Source: Gambelia wislizenii (lineage: Eukaryota > Chordata > Lepidosauria > Squamata > Crotaphytidae). From it: 64,000 nucleotides of DNA. The notes under the pieces are model-generated. The model was given only the letters and a program-made list of their open reading frames with translations. It had not been told where the DNA came from and did not search any database. The translations under genes were made by a program, and so were the position numbers. The stretch covers positions 88,079,001-88,143,000 of the forward strand of contig JAUMIR010000004.1 in the NCBI GenBank assembly GCA_030847615.1, given 5' to 3'. Below, in pieces: positions 54,073-64,000 of the stretch (positions are counted from its first letter, which is position 1; every line of letters starts with the position of its first letter).

Positions 54073-54307
54073 AAAACGGAACATTGGACTTACCATGAAG
54101 GTTCTTTTTCAGCAGTAGTGGGGAGGGAATCCTTGACTCTGGTTGGCTCCTCCCAAACTGCTTGACAGGCAGGGCCAATTAACCAATTAAATAATACCGC
54201 CCACCACTTCAAGGAGGAGAGCAGCCCAACCGCTCCAGTGATGGAAAGGGGAACTCCAGTGAAAAAACATCAAACAATAAAACAGAACGTAACAACTGAA
54301 GGGGGGA

Positions 54308-54400
54308 GGATTCCCTCCCCACTACTGCTGAAAAGGAACCTTCACAGTAAGTCCAATGTTCCGTTTTCCAGCAGAGTGGGGAGGGACTCCTTGTCTCTGG
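54308..54400. repeat. Internal complementary region of the 54-kb DIRS element
   Basis: 54308-54367 is the reverse complement of the left end (54073-54132): 'actactgctgaaaaggaacc' mirrors 'ggttctttttcagcagtagt'. It continues into 'ccagcagagtggggagggac', the reverse complement of the right end at 57280-57300. The halves meet at GTTTT (54363-54367). Confidence 0.9.
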
Positions 54401-54442
54401 GACCTACAAAAGTGGTCTCCAGAAGGGACGGGCAGACCATAA

Positions 54443-55200
54443 TCAGTGTTTCACCACCAACTGAAGAACACTTCTTCTGAAGGACACCTCAGCAGAGGCG
54501 AACATATCGATCCTGCAGTGTCTCAGAAAAGAAAACAGCGAAGCCCAAGTGGCTGCATGACAGATGTCCAAAAGGGACGCTGATGTGGAAAAAGCCGCAG
54601 AAGTGGCTTCACTCCTGGTAGAATGCGCCAAGATCCCTCCAGGAACAGGTAAAGCACTATGCGTGTACACCAACTGAATACACAGATGAAACCACCTAGA
54701 AAGAGAAGAGGAAACCTTATGTCCCTTGGAAGCCTCCGAGAAGAACACAAATGGTCTGACTTTCAGAAATCCTTAGTCTGCTCCAAACAGAACTTTAATG
54801 CATGGTGCACATCTAAACTACGCAACTCTTTCCCCAAAGGAGAAGTTGGCTGAGGGCAAAAAGACGGCAAGAGCAACTCCTGCGTCCTATGAAACAAAGA
54901 GTTCACCTTGGGAACAAAGGAAGGATCCAATCTAAGAGTTACAGAGTCCTTGAGGAAAATGCAAAGTTCTTTCCTAACTGACAAAGCCCCTAATTCTGAG
55001 ACCCTCCAAGCTGAAGTATTGGCAATCAAGAAAAGAACCTTAAAGGTAAGGGACTTTAAATCAACTGTCCTCAAAGCTTCAAACAGAGGCAAAACAAGTG
55101 CCCACAATACAATATTGAGGTCATATGAGGGGACCTGATGCACCACCGGAGGCTTTAACTGAAAAACCCTTTAAGAAAACTCCGCACATGTGGATGAGAC
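54443..55200 (-). pseudogene. DIRS tyrosine recombinase with catalytic tyrosine replaced
   Basis: Two long minus-strand frames. 55146-54763 covers PSYDLNIVLWAL, FLIANTSAWRVSELGAL (with the first catalytic arginine in RVSEL), PSFVPKVNSLFHRTQE and LDVHHALKFCLEQT. 54748-54443 covers SSSLSRWFHLCIQL, GILAHSTRSEATSAAF (HxxR box, HSTR at 54625-54614), LLDICHAATWA and FLRHCRIDMFASAE. Other family members have HYR here; this copy has Cys (TGC, 54517-54515), so the strand-cleaving nucleophile is missing. A frame break near 54755 separates the two parts. Otherwise it is the best-preserved recombinase in the window. Confidence 0.87.
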
Positions 55201-55452
55201 ACCAAAGCACCCTTAACATTAAGGTGGATCCCAATGTGGACACGTGTCTCCTCAAAGTACTGGCGGCCAAACCTTTGTTGAGACCCGCTTCCAAGAAGGC
55301 TAACACTGAACCCACCAAGGCCCTCTGTGGTCAAAACCCTTTTCTCTGACACCATCAACAGAAGGCCCACCAAGTGGACTTGTACAACCTAATGGTAGAA
55401 GGATGTCATGCAGCTAGAATAGTCTGCACAACCTCCTCTCCGTATCTCTTTG

Positions 55453-56470
55453 CTAACAGTCTCTTCTGTTCAACCTCCAGGCGTGGAGTTGTAACCAGCC
55501 TGGGCCTGGGTGCAACACTCCATTTTTATGAAGAAGGTCCATCCAGTGAGGAAGAGGCCAATCCTCTCCCACCTGCAGATTGACTATGTTGGGGGACCAA
55601 GGTCTGCAGGGCCACCATGGAGCTACAAGAATGATCTCTGCCCTTTCCAACCTGATCTTGGGAAGTACCCTGGAAAGGAGTACTAAAGGAGGAAAAGCAT
55701 AGCACAACACCCTTGGCCAAGTTATTGTAAGAGCATTGTAAGCCAATGCAGCAGGTGTCCAAAACCTGGACCCAAACTGAGGAAGCTTGTTCTCCTGAGA
55801 TGCGAACAGGTCCAGCCAAGGCTGATTGAACCACTGCACTATCATGTGAAACACAAGGGACTTCAAGCCCCACTCACCCTGATCCACAGTCTGTCTGGCT
55901 CAGCCAATTGGGCTGAGAATTCAGGGAACCCTGCAGATATTCTGCCCATATTGATAACAGGTGTAACTCCCCCCACGAAAGAAGCCACATCGTCTCCAAC
56001 ATAAGCGACCGGGACCAGGTCCCCCCCATCTGTTTATATGGGCCTTCATCAAGTATGTGATGACCCTGTACCAAATAACAGAATTGAAGGAGTTCCAGCC
56101 AAACCGCTCGCAACTCCAACCGATTGATACTGTGAGTGGCCTTGTCTGAGGACCACAAGCCCTGGGCCATCTGACCCCCTCAATGAGCTCCCCACCTCCT
56201 CAAACTGGTGTCCATGGTAACCAAGATCCTTCTGGGATCCCGAATGGGCAACCCCTCCATAATGACCTCTGTCACCCACCAAGAAAGAGACTGCCTCACT
56301 CTTGGGAAAACCTTCAGGCAAACCCTGGACTTCACAGCAATCCGATCCTGAAAGGGGAGAAGGAACCACTGTAACACCCGGAGGTGAAACCTGGCCCAGT
56401 GTACCGAATCGATGTAGGCTGCCATAGGACCCAATAGTCTGGCCAACCTCAACAGAAGAGAGAACTTCTG
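55453..56470 (-). pseudogene. DIRS RNase H, connection and downstream region (broken)
   Basis: Read right to left: RLARLLGPMAAYIDSVHWAR and SLSWWVTEVIMEG (thumb/connection), ILVTMDTSLRRWGAH (first RNase H block with its aspartate), HSINRLELRAVWLELLQF (glutamate block), then a deletion that removes most of the DN-containing block, MGGTWSRSL, WAEYLQGSLNSQPNWLS, and WLDLFASQENKLPQF, FPPLVLLSRVLPKIR and AEIILVAPWWPCRPW. Frameshifts lie near 56170 and 55880. The order is standard for DIRS pol downstream of the palm. Confidence 0.83.
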
Positions 56471-56472
56471 AG

Positions 56473-57140
56473 CTAAGACCTGGCGAAACCAGTTCTTGGA
56501 GTTTCCTCCTCCTGTCCTCTGGGAGAAAAACCCTGTAAAGTTGAGTATTTATTAGAGCTCCCTGGTGCTAGAGCCTTTGCACCGGTTCCAAGTGGCTTTT
56601 TTCCTTGTTTATTATGAAGCTCTTCTCTCCTCTTTGTCAAAAGCAGCCTCATTCTCCTCCCAGAGAGAGGAAATGGCCTGAAGAGACTTCTTTCCTGTTT
56701 TGTACAGTGGTGCCGAAGCTTGCCCAGAGGAGGGAAGATCCACCTCATGGTAAACATCCATTCTGCCCTGAGGCACATCCAAAAAATGGCATTTGCGTGC
56801 TCCCTAAGAGAGGCCTGTGTCAGAGTCAGAGAGGGAAGAAGCAGAGGTCCCACCCCTGTCATCTGGCATGAAAGGAATGCAGAGCAGGAAGAAGTGGAGG
56901 ACACCTCCAAAGCCTCGGGCATTTCCGCAGCCATGTGGTCCAACCCGGGAACTGGGTCCCCAGCACGTGGCTCAGCCAGGCTGAAAGGGCCAGCTAGCCG
57001 TGCAGCAGAGCCTCCAGAGAGGACTGAGAGGGCCCTCTCTTACACAGGGCCAGCTGAATTCCCTGCTCCGAGCCCTCTTCTAGGCCAGCCATCTCCTTAA
57101 AGTAGAAAAGCAGAGCAACAGCATCGCTGGAGCCAAAAGC
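56473..57140 (-). pseudogene. DIRS gag scrap joined to pol by deletion
   Basis: The minus-strand frame 56943-56473 is Ser/Arg/Leu-rich and resembles nothing well enough to align, but its place between the 5' terminal repeat and the thumb segment, and the missing reverse-transcriptase palm, indicate gag-derived sequence fused across a large internal deletion somewhere near 56.5 kb. Confidence 0.45.
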
Positions 57141-57305
57141 CCTAACCGATCATCAGCAAGGCAGGACAGAACCTGAGAGGTTGGGCTGCTCTCCTCCTCG
57201 AGGTGGTGGGTGGTATTATTTAATTGGTTAATTGGTCCTGCCTGTCAAGCAGCTTTGGAGCAGCCAACCAGAGTCAAGGAGTGCCTCCCCACTCTGCTGG
57301 AAAAC

Positions 57306-58825
57306 AGTACAGTTTTGACAGTACCGTTTTAAAAAAATTAAGAAAGCACACAGTCTCTAGTACTTCCAGGTGCTTGACTGCAAGCCCTGCACCGGCGCAC
57401 ATCCAACCAATCAAATGAAGAGTGCATCACCCTCAGTACTTTACAAGAAATCACACTGGTGTTCAAACAAGCAGGAATGCACATTTCCAGTGGAACATTT
57501 TTTTAAAAAAATACGGGAAAAGCCACAAAGGCTTTTCCCACCAAGTATTTGGAATTTCGGGCCCCTCTCCTTCACAATACGTCCAATCACCATGGGATCC
57601 CATGGGGACAAAAGGTATTCTCCTTACATTCTATGAGGGGTTTTTTCACCATCTAGACAGCCTCTGAGACAAAGACAATAAAATACTATATATACAAAAC
57701 CTTCAACATCCCACAAGCCACCACAGCCACCTCAGGCACAACTCAGCAGCTTAATCCAGCAAATTAAAGAAGAAGGTCTTCAACCCCTTCCAGGTCTTCT
57801 ACCCCACCCCCACCCCAGCCAGAGGACCAAAGGAAGACCATTCTACAGATGCAGAGCCAGATCTTGAAAGGCTTGCAGCTTTGACAGAACCACGTGCATC
57901 AATGGAACAACAATCCTTTGCCCACAGATCTGGGCTGGTCCTCCAACAGGGCTGGTTCAACTACTTCAGTTGTCCAAACTTCTGACCTTGTCAAAGAATA
58001 ATCTTAATAGATCTGTTTGTGCAACAGCATCCTCTACTGGAATGTGGAAGGTCCTAAGCTTCTGAAGTTGGATGGAGATTTTTGGTATATGTTTAACATC
58101 CTGGCACGATTAGGGTGGTGAAGGTGCTTCTCACTTGCATGACAGTAGTTGCCCCTCCACGTCTGCTGCAGTGTTATCACCTCATCCATTATCAGCCATT
58201 GTTCATGTCTCACCAGCAAGCCTTGAACCAGCCCCCTGTTCGCTTCCTGATTCAATGATGCTGCTGGGATTGGGTCCCTAATTAGGAAGATATTTCAAAG
58301 TCAAAATGGGAGAATCTGTTAAGTAGAGCCACTTCTCCCTGACAGTGACACGCCATGTCAAGGAAAAGGAATAAAAGGGAAGGGTTGCAATTCCGGAGCT
58401 TCCATGAGTCCTAATATAAAGTTCTCTGCTTTAAAGCCAGGGAAGATGGCCTAGTTATTGTGTTGAAAGGCTTTGGAATGAAACTGCAGAGCTACACTCA
58501 AATCTTTCAAATAAACCCTGCTTCATTTTGGCAGGTCCAGCAAGGCAGAGGCACTGATTGCACACAGAAGGGCAGTTCTCTTTATCTTGGAGGGAGACCT
58601 GCCTATTTTTAAACATTAGCTCCCAATCCTCAGTCCAGCCCTTTGTCTCCCTTGCCTTCGGAAGGACAGATCAAACGCCAGGCCCTCACCATTGTTTCTC
58701 TCCCAGCGAGAAGATGCAGAGCTGTAATCTTCCCACAAAGCTACATGCTTCAAAGGAATCAAAAGTGCTTATTAAAAGTCCTGGGAAACTAATTTAATAA
58801 CATCCCGAAGGGCTGGAAAAATCAG
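57306..58825. other. Non-coding DNA right of the DIRS element
   Basis: 57480-57540 holds a stem-like pair ('gggaaaagccacaaaggctt' folds on itself). 58300-58560 is repeat-free and may be conserved. No exon. Confidence 0.4.
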
Positions 58826-59375
58826 CACCAGAGGCTCAAAATACAGCCAGGGGTGAGGGACTTATTTTATCTAGCCACAGATGCACAACAGCCTCCTGTG
58901 CTCAAGAGGGAGCATCTTCCATCTCTACAAGGGATGAATCTACATTTGTTTTTGTCGCTTTAAATTATTATTTCTCCTGTACTTCGCTGATTGATCTCTC
59001 TTTGCAAGGACACATACTAAAATTCACAGCTATCTCAGGTCCCCATCACACTACATGAGCTCTAACGAACTAATCAGCAAGACCAGTTGCCTCCAAAAAC
59101 TTTTCTTATTAAGACCAAGTTGCAATTTTGTGCATCTCTTTGGGTCTTACTAGTAAGAGCCCTACCACAGGCAAGGGTTCCACATCCATGAGATACCCAT
59201 TTGAGGAGATAACATCGCCTTTTGTGGGGCTGATGGGCAGAAAGGTAATAAGCGAAAGCACAGGACAGTTGATATATTGCTGGCACATTAAGGATGAATA
59301 ATGGACATTGCCTTTACAATTAAAATTGATGCCTAAAGTAATTTGTTTTTCCACATGCTTCTATTAAACAAAATG
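58826..59375. promoter_or_regulatory. Candidate conserved non-coding elements
   Basis: Two repeat-free blocks. 58840-59060 has GTCGCTTTAAATTATTATTTC and TTCGCTGATTGATCTCTC. 59200-59370 has ATTAAGGATGAATAATGG, TACAATTAAAATTGATGCC and AAGTAATTTG. They are dense in homeodomain/SOX-like words and lack ORFs of note. Confidence 0.45.
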
Positions 59376-60272
59376 ACACTACTGGCTAACTAGTTTCCAT
59401 ATGCCCAGAACTTGGAGAAGATTCCTTTTGCACTACAGCTCCCAGAATCCCCCAACTAGCATGCCATTTCAGTGGTCAGAAAAGTAACTCTTCCCAACTT
59501 ATATCCAATATGTCACGTGGAGGATGCGTCTTGATAAGAAGATGATTCAAACCTTTCAGTATGTTTAACTATGGCAAAATCTACCACCAGAATCCAAGGT
59601 GGCCCAGGGTAGAACAGTATCTGCAGGACACCATGGTTAATGCATATGAAATCACACTATCAACTTTTAACAGGGCTTAACAGGAGGAAAAGTGCAAAAT
59701 GAAACATCTCATGCATGCTGCCACATATGGCACTCTCTGCTCTGCCATGGTCCTTGCTGATGCTATTCTCCAGGTAGCACTCTCTTGTATGAGCACGGCA
59801 GCTGCAACACAAACCCAACAAGAACATCCAACAAGTGAAACAGAGGGAGTGATCAATTTGACAGAAATGAAGAGAGACACACTCAGGGAAGGCAAATGTA
59901 AAAAACAAACAAAAGATGAACAAGAACTTATGAGAATGGCCAACATTTCACTACTGGGCTTCTGTACTATTAATTGTTCAATTGAAATGGGACTTTCAAC
60001 AGGCCTTAAGTTGTCAAACTGCAGCTGCCAGCTTTTCCTCCACTACATACCCTTTTAAATATACAGTACAGGAGTTTATACATTATATTTGCCTGAGTAA
60101 GAAAGAACATTTGTGACCAAAAGCTGTGCCTGATGACACCATCAGCTTAGTATTCTCAGAAGCGCACTGAGGACATTCTTCATCATCTGTGAGACAAGAC
60201 CACTCAGATTTCACTCTAAAGATCTGGTAACTGCCACCCACCCTAAGTCTTCCCAACCAGGAGGAACAAAGT
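59376..60272. other. Non-coding DNA
   Basis: 59430-59470 is a hAT-like MITE scrap ('ctacagctcccagaatcccc'). Overlapping short ORFs at 59.66-60.06 kb are unrecognised. Confidence 0.4.
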
Positions 60273-60461
60273 GTTGCTGTGTGCCTTCAAGTTGTTTCCG
60301 ACCTATGGCAACCCTAAGGAAACCCTATCACAGGGTTTTCTTGGCAAGTTGTTCAGAGGTTTGCCATTACCTTCCTCTAAGGCTGAGAGAGTGTGACTTG
60401 CCCAAGGTCAACCAGTGGGTTTTCATGTCTGAGCCAGGATTCAAACCCTATTCTACCTGTT
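60273..60461 (-). repeat. SINE, inverted, well preserved
   Basis: 'gtgtgccttcaagttgtttc', 'tttcttggcaagttgttcag', 'gaggtttgccattaccttcc', 'gtgacttgcccaaggtcaac' and 'ccaggattcaaaccctattc' follow the order of the common squamate SINE read in reverse. The B-box-like part is near 60440. Confidence 0.85.
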
Positions 60462-61328
60462 CATAAATCCAATAAATCTATCAATATATAATCCTTCAAC
60501 TCCCTGGAATCAGCTAATGTACACCTGTGCATGGGTAAAAATGTACCTTTCTAACCCATAGTGTGTGCATCTCTCTCTCTCTCTCCTCTGTGTGTGTGTG
60601 TGTGTGTGTGCCTGCAAGTCACCTATTGACTTACCATCCTCTATATAGACACTGCATATGCCTACAGCTGGGTAAGACAGAGGACTTGGTAAGATCTGAA
60701 CGACTCAGGTACAAAAAAAATGTGTTGGAAATAGGAGTACTCAAGGGCTCAAGAACTCCTTCTACCTCCTATCTTTGACAAGTTTGACATTCAAATTGAC
60801 AAAACTGTAATTGCTGTTAACCATGCTTAGTGTTTAGGTATCAAAAACAGCTTCTAATTATGGTTTCAACCTTTGTTTTAAAAGTTAACAACCAGGTATG
60901 CCAGGTTAGATAAGAACATCACAAGAGCCATGTTGGTTAAGACAGAGGGCTTACCTAGTCTAGCATTCTGTCCACATAGTGGCCAATAAAGTTGCCAATA
61001 GGAAGTCTGCCAGAAGGATGTGTGCAAGAGCACCTTCTATCTTGCATTCTACAGCAGCTGATATACACAACCATATTTTTCTGATACTGAAGGAGATACA
61101 CAACCATCCCTATTAGTAGCGATTGATGGCCCTGACCATGAATTTAATCTTTTTTGAAAGCCATCACCACATACTGTGGAAGTGAATTTCACAGCTTAAC
61201 AACACTGAAGCATAAAACACACAAACTAGAGAAGTGAGGTGGTAAGTTGGGGGCGGAGGAGAAGACCATGGCACACTTGAATCTTCTTACCAGTCTAACA
61301 AGCAAAGTATATAGCAGGAAGGAAGCTG
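60462..61328. other. Non-coding DNA with (CT)n and (GT)n
   Basis: (CT)n at 60572-60586 and (GT)n at 60590-60610. 60915-61050 is a repeat scrap ('agtggccaataaagttgcca' family). No exon. Confidence 0.5.
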
Positions 61329-61450
61329 GTGGTCTTTTGGACATTACTGGACTTTGGCTCCCATCATTCCTGACCATTGGCCATGTTGGCTAGGCTGATG
61401 GGTGTTGCAATCTAGTGACTGTGGAAGATTACAGTTTCCCCACTCCTGGT
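61329..61450. mobile_element. hAT-like palindromic MITE, decayed
   Basis: 'tggctcccatcattcctgac' and 'ggccatgttggctaggctga' are the central part of the 4001-4125 family. Confidence 0.65.
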
Positions 61451-61544
61451 ATATAAAATAACCCAGGGCCAAATACCTAATGGCAAAGCAAAGGTTTATA
61501 TAGAAGAAAAGGGAGCACAAATTGACTTTTAACAATATATGTGT

Positions 61545-61810
61545 CTATTCCCCCACTCCATCTGTGGGGGTATGTTCTGGACTTACTATTTAGAAGTGAA
61601 ACCGTGGATAATAGCAAACCCTATTAAAGTAAAGGACTTCTGGTACAAACATACTATGGAGTTGCATTGGAGGACCTGGTGATTCTTAGAGAGGACACCT
61701 CTCTAGGCATTTTCCAGCATGACTCTATGGTATGTGTCCCTATTTTTTCAGCCATGGCTACCTGAAACTGTGACTCTTGGGTCTGCAGATACAGGGTGGG
61801 GGACCTGTCA
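61545..61810. mobile_element. Tigger-like MITE, second family, inverted copy
   Basis: Shares with 32742-32994, in reverse, 'gagttgcattggaggacct' and 'aggcattttccag'. Ends 'cagatacagggtgggggacc' at the right. Termini are decayed. Confidence 0.65.
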
Positions 61811-62984
61811 TCACAAACAAAGCATGCTATTGTAGCTAAAATGATACTTGTAAACAACATTCTAGCCATCAAGAGCAAAATTTTCATGAACTGTAAGACA
61901 ACTCAAAAAGAGGATGATCTTTAAATAGGAAGCTTTTGTTTCTTGATCACAAAACAACACACACACCCCCCACACACTTCCATTCTAATTTTAACAGGAT
62001 CCACCAATTTATCACACTGTTATCTCTCAAGGACAAACCATATCCTTAAAAAAAGAAAGTACAGCTCCATATCAAGAGTTACCCTCCACAACGAATCACC
62101 AGCTTGCATCATTCACAAAAAACATGCCATACGGACTGATCATGTGAAGAATCTCTGCACAATCACTTTACTACATGATAGCCACTGATGATGATGTGGG
62201 CTTGCTGACAAGGGGAATCCCATCCATAGAGTAAATTACCAACACAGGCTACATCTTCCATGTGGAATGCTGTTACACAAAAGCATTTTTCACCAGTGCT
62301 CAGGTAGGGGGCCACAAAGTCTGATTTCACAGATCAGGTGGTTTGAAAATCTTTGAAAACTTTTGGTCTCCATTTCAAATAGGGCATCTAACACATATAG
62401 ATTTGACCCAATTGAGTTAGGAGAGGAGATACAGGAAGCAGTGTGGGTTGTGCAGGATCCAGAGGTTTCTAGCTGTGTCTTAGCTGCCAAGAATGCCTGT
62501 ACTGAACAGTATCATGATCAAATAGTTAGGAGTGAAAGATTCACATTCATATGCTAAAGTAAAACTACAAGGATGGGGTGGGGGTGGGTAGGAGACTCAT
62601 CCTTTATTTCTATGGAACTTTCTGTTATTTTGCCTCATGGTCTCTTACATCCACAGAAACTCTGCAGAGAGTCTCGGATATCCTTGATTTCAGGCATAAA
62701 ATAAATGTACATTCAAACACATAATTGAAAATATATCTCAATGAGGATATATTCCTATTTTCAGTGGAATATACATTAGAATGCACATCCCCATATTCTT
62801 AAACTTTTACTAGATTGAGCCAGAGTTTACGCCCAAAGCTGTCAATAATTATATCCCACCCTGAAGAAAAAAGTCAGATGAAAGCATAAATTGCCTGCAC
62901 TAGTAAAACTACAACTCTCTTGCAAGAAATCAAATCTCTTGGTTACCACACCATCCCTACAAGATTACCTCATTCTTGAAGTTC
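61811..62984. other. Non-coding DNA
   Basis: (CA)n at 61957-61976. 62845-62880 is a scrap of L2-type tail. No exon or other repeat recognised. Confidence 0.4.
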
Positions 62985-63110
62985 AGTTTATTATTTATTT
63001 ATTTATTTATTTATTTAAGATAGTCTTATATCTCCCAGCCAAAAAGGGCTTTGGAAACAATGAACATATAAAAACAATCAAAACAGTACAAAGATAAAAA
63101 CATTTCTAAA
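62985..63110 (-). repeat. L2/SINE-type tail, inverted, with (TTTA)n
   Basis: (TTTA)n at 62985-63017, then 'tcttatatctcccagccaaa' and A-rich 'aaaacaatcaaaacagtaca', the inverted tail of an L2-type element. Confidence 0.65.
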
Positions 63111-63480
63111 ACACACTAAACTACTCTTTTAAAAATCTTTAAAACAATCTAAAAACAATATTAAAATACAATTTTTAAAATAGTTGATAAAGTGCAATTT
63201 CAGATTAAAGGTTATGCAGAACAGCACTGTTTAGGCTGCCTGGCAGAAGCTTAAAAGAGATGGAGCCAACCTAACTTCCAGTCCAACCCCCTGACAGACC
63301 AGATAACAGCAGTATTTAAATCCTGACAACCCCCATTTCTATGAAGATTGTACTGGTTTGTGGCTAACAACCTGTTCAGTTAACCACATATAAATACAAC
63401 AATTATGGCAATTTCAGAGGACAATTTCATACACATTTAATAGGCCTTTTTTTAAATTGCTGAGTTCAAGATTTTCTGGC
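63111..63480. other. Non-coding DNA
   Basis: A/T-rich; 63260-63300 resembles a CR1 or SINE scrap ('cagtccaaccccctgacaga'). Nothing else recognised. Confidence 0.4.
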
Positions 63481-63576
63481 CTATGAAGTACCCAAGAAAA
63501 CTAAGGCCACAAAGAAGCCTTTTCTGGAAAGTGGAGGAAACAACTCTTTTTCTGAAAACATGTAGCTCTCTTCCAC

Positions 63577-64000
63577 ATGGTGAGGGTTAAAACAATGCCA
63601 ACCTGGCTTGCATTGTGTACTGGCTGGATGAAGCCAGGAGTGGGGAGGATTAATCTCTTCCAGCTTTATCCACCTGGGTTTTCCATGGAGCAGCATGCAA
63701 GGCCTGAAAGGTGGGGAGGGAGAGTTACAGTGGTCTATCAGGATTTCATCTCCCTCACCAGATGCCACATCCCACAGTCTGTTGGGTTCAAATGTGTGTA
63801 CTTAAAGGTGGGTAACCAGGACAGAATAGGGATTCTGTTGGTGTACCACCAATCCCACTGCTCAGCAGTCTTCCTACTTGATCTGGTTGAGCTGGTCTTG
63901 GCAGTAGTGTTGGAGTACCCTCAGCTAGAGCCTCTGTCAGGAGCAGCTCAGGATTTCATGTCCTCCGTGATGACCATGGCTCTGTCCTAAGTAGTGTCTG
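63577..64000 (+). pseudogene. LINE (probably L2-type) endonuclease-domain fragment, runs off the window
   Basis: The plus-strand frame reads VGFKCVYLKVGNQDRIGILL, then VYHQSHC, LLDLVELVLAVVLEYPQLE and AAQDFMSSVMTMALS followed by TAA and VVS. This matches the middle of an APE-type endonuclease from squamate L2-like LINEs, where the domain nicks target DNA before reverse transcription. The catalytic GDFN block expected after PQL is missing: PQLE joins PLSGAAQDF directly. The TAA at 63988-63990 stands where a glutamine codon (CAA) is expected, a one-base change. The family assignment is from memory of the wording; the rest of the element would lie beyond 64000. Confidence 0.7.

Larger units (their letters stand above)
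54073..57305 (-). mobile_element. DIRS-type retrotransposon, second family, internally deleted
   Basis: Inverted terminal repeats at about 54109-54232 and 57179-57295 share 'ggttgggctgctctcctcct' and 'attatttaattggttaatt'. The 3' side has an extra outer stretch (54073-54108). The internal complementary region is at 54308-54400, then recombinase (54.44-55.2 kb), RNase H region (55.45-56.2), a thumb-like segment (56.2-56.47) and a gag scrap (56.5-57.0). Most of gag and the reverse-transcriptase palm are deleted, leaving 3.2 kb. AAAAC occurs at both edges (54073-54077 and 57301-57305) and at the joint in the internal complementary region. The sequence differs from the 14.5-kb family throughout. 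Confidence 0.87.

Noticed and set aside
53474..54118. Long ORFs (up to 199 codons) on both strands
   Set aside because: They lie in a palindromic fold-back element, so mirror-image reading frames arise from the inverted arms.
1..64000. CRISPR arrays, bacterial operons, prophage or integrative elements
   Set aside because: The window is vertebrate nuclear DNA; tandem repeats are microsatellites and there are no spaced identical repeats.

Overview
This window is nuclear DNA from an amniote and reads most like a squamate reptile, probably a lizard. That rests on its repeats: a CR1 LINE ending in ATTCTATG units, DIRS-type tyrosine-recombinase retrotransposons (not known from mammals, rare or absent in birds), tRNA-derived SINEs, L2-type tails, and many short Tigger/pogo-like and hAT-like non-autonomous DNA elements. 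There is no operon, long host ORF, rRNA, recognisable tRNA or CRISPR array. The species and the host locus could not be named from sequence alone.

Host genes. Only two pieces of host coding sequence are convincing, and they converge. A plus-strand terminal exon (7475-7534) ends in a Lys/Arg/Ser-rich tail and is followed by a short 3' UTR. A minus-strand terminal exon (14238-14320) is followed by a 3' UTR with an AATAAA signal at 13683-13678. Neither protein could be named. If the minus-strand gene continues, its upstream exons lie beyond 14.3 kb, and much of the window may be its introns or the neighbouring intergenic DNA.

Mobile DNA, region by region. 4.4-7.06 kb holds a 5'-truncated CR1 with an 883-codon open frame; a second copy lies at 35.1-35.8 kb and scraps at 22.5 and 39.4 kb. 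10.0-11.2 kb is the 3' part of a DIRS element between 31-bp direct repeats. 14.4-20.9 kb is a nest: a Tigger-like element split by a 6.3-kb DIRS element, itself split by a 1-kb fold-back Tigger-like element and a short L2-type tail. 53.6-57.3 kb is a fold-back element next to a 3.2-kb internally deleted DIRS element of a second family. All three DIRS copies point to the minus strand and show the terminal-repeat plus internal-complementary-region layout of DIRS-1. The window ends in a broken LINE endonuclease domain (63.6-64.0 kb).

Non-coding landscape. From about 28 to 59 kb, repeat-rich stretches alternate with AT-rich, homeodomain-, POU- and SOX-motif-dense blocks without repeats or ORFs (for example 28.2-28.8, 34.5-34.8, 37.2-37.7, 41.0-41.2, 42.9-43.1, 47.3-48.4, 58.8-59.4 kb). 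They look like conserved non-coding elements around a developmental gene, but conservation was not measured. The strongest hunt results are the mechanistic features of the DIRS copies: mapped crossover points, a doubly mutated reverse-transcriptase active site, a lost recombinase tyrosine, and a 5'-truncated copy with apparent target duplications.
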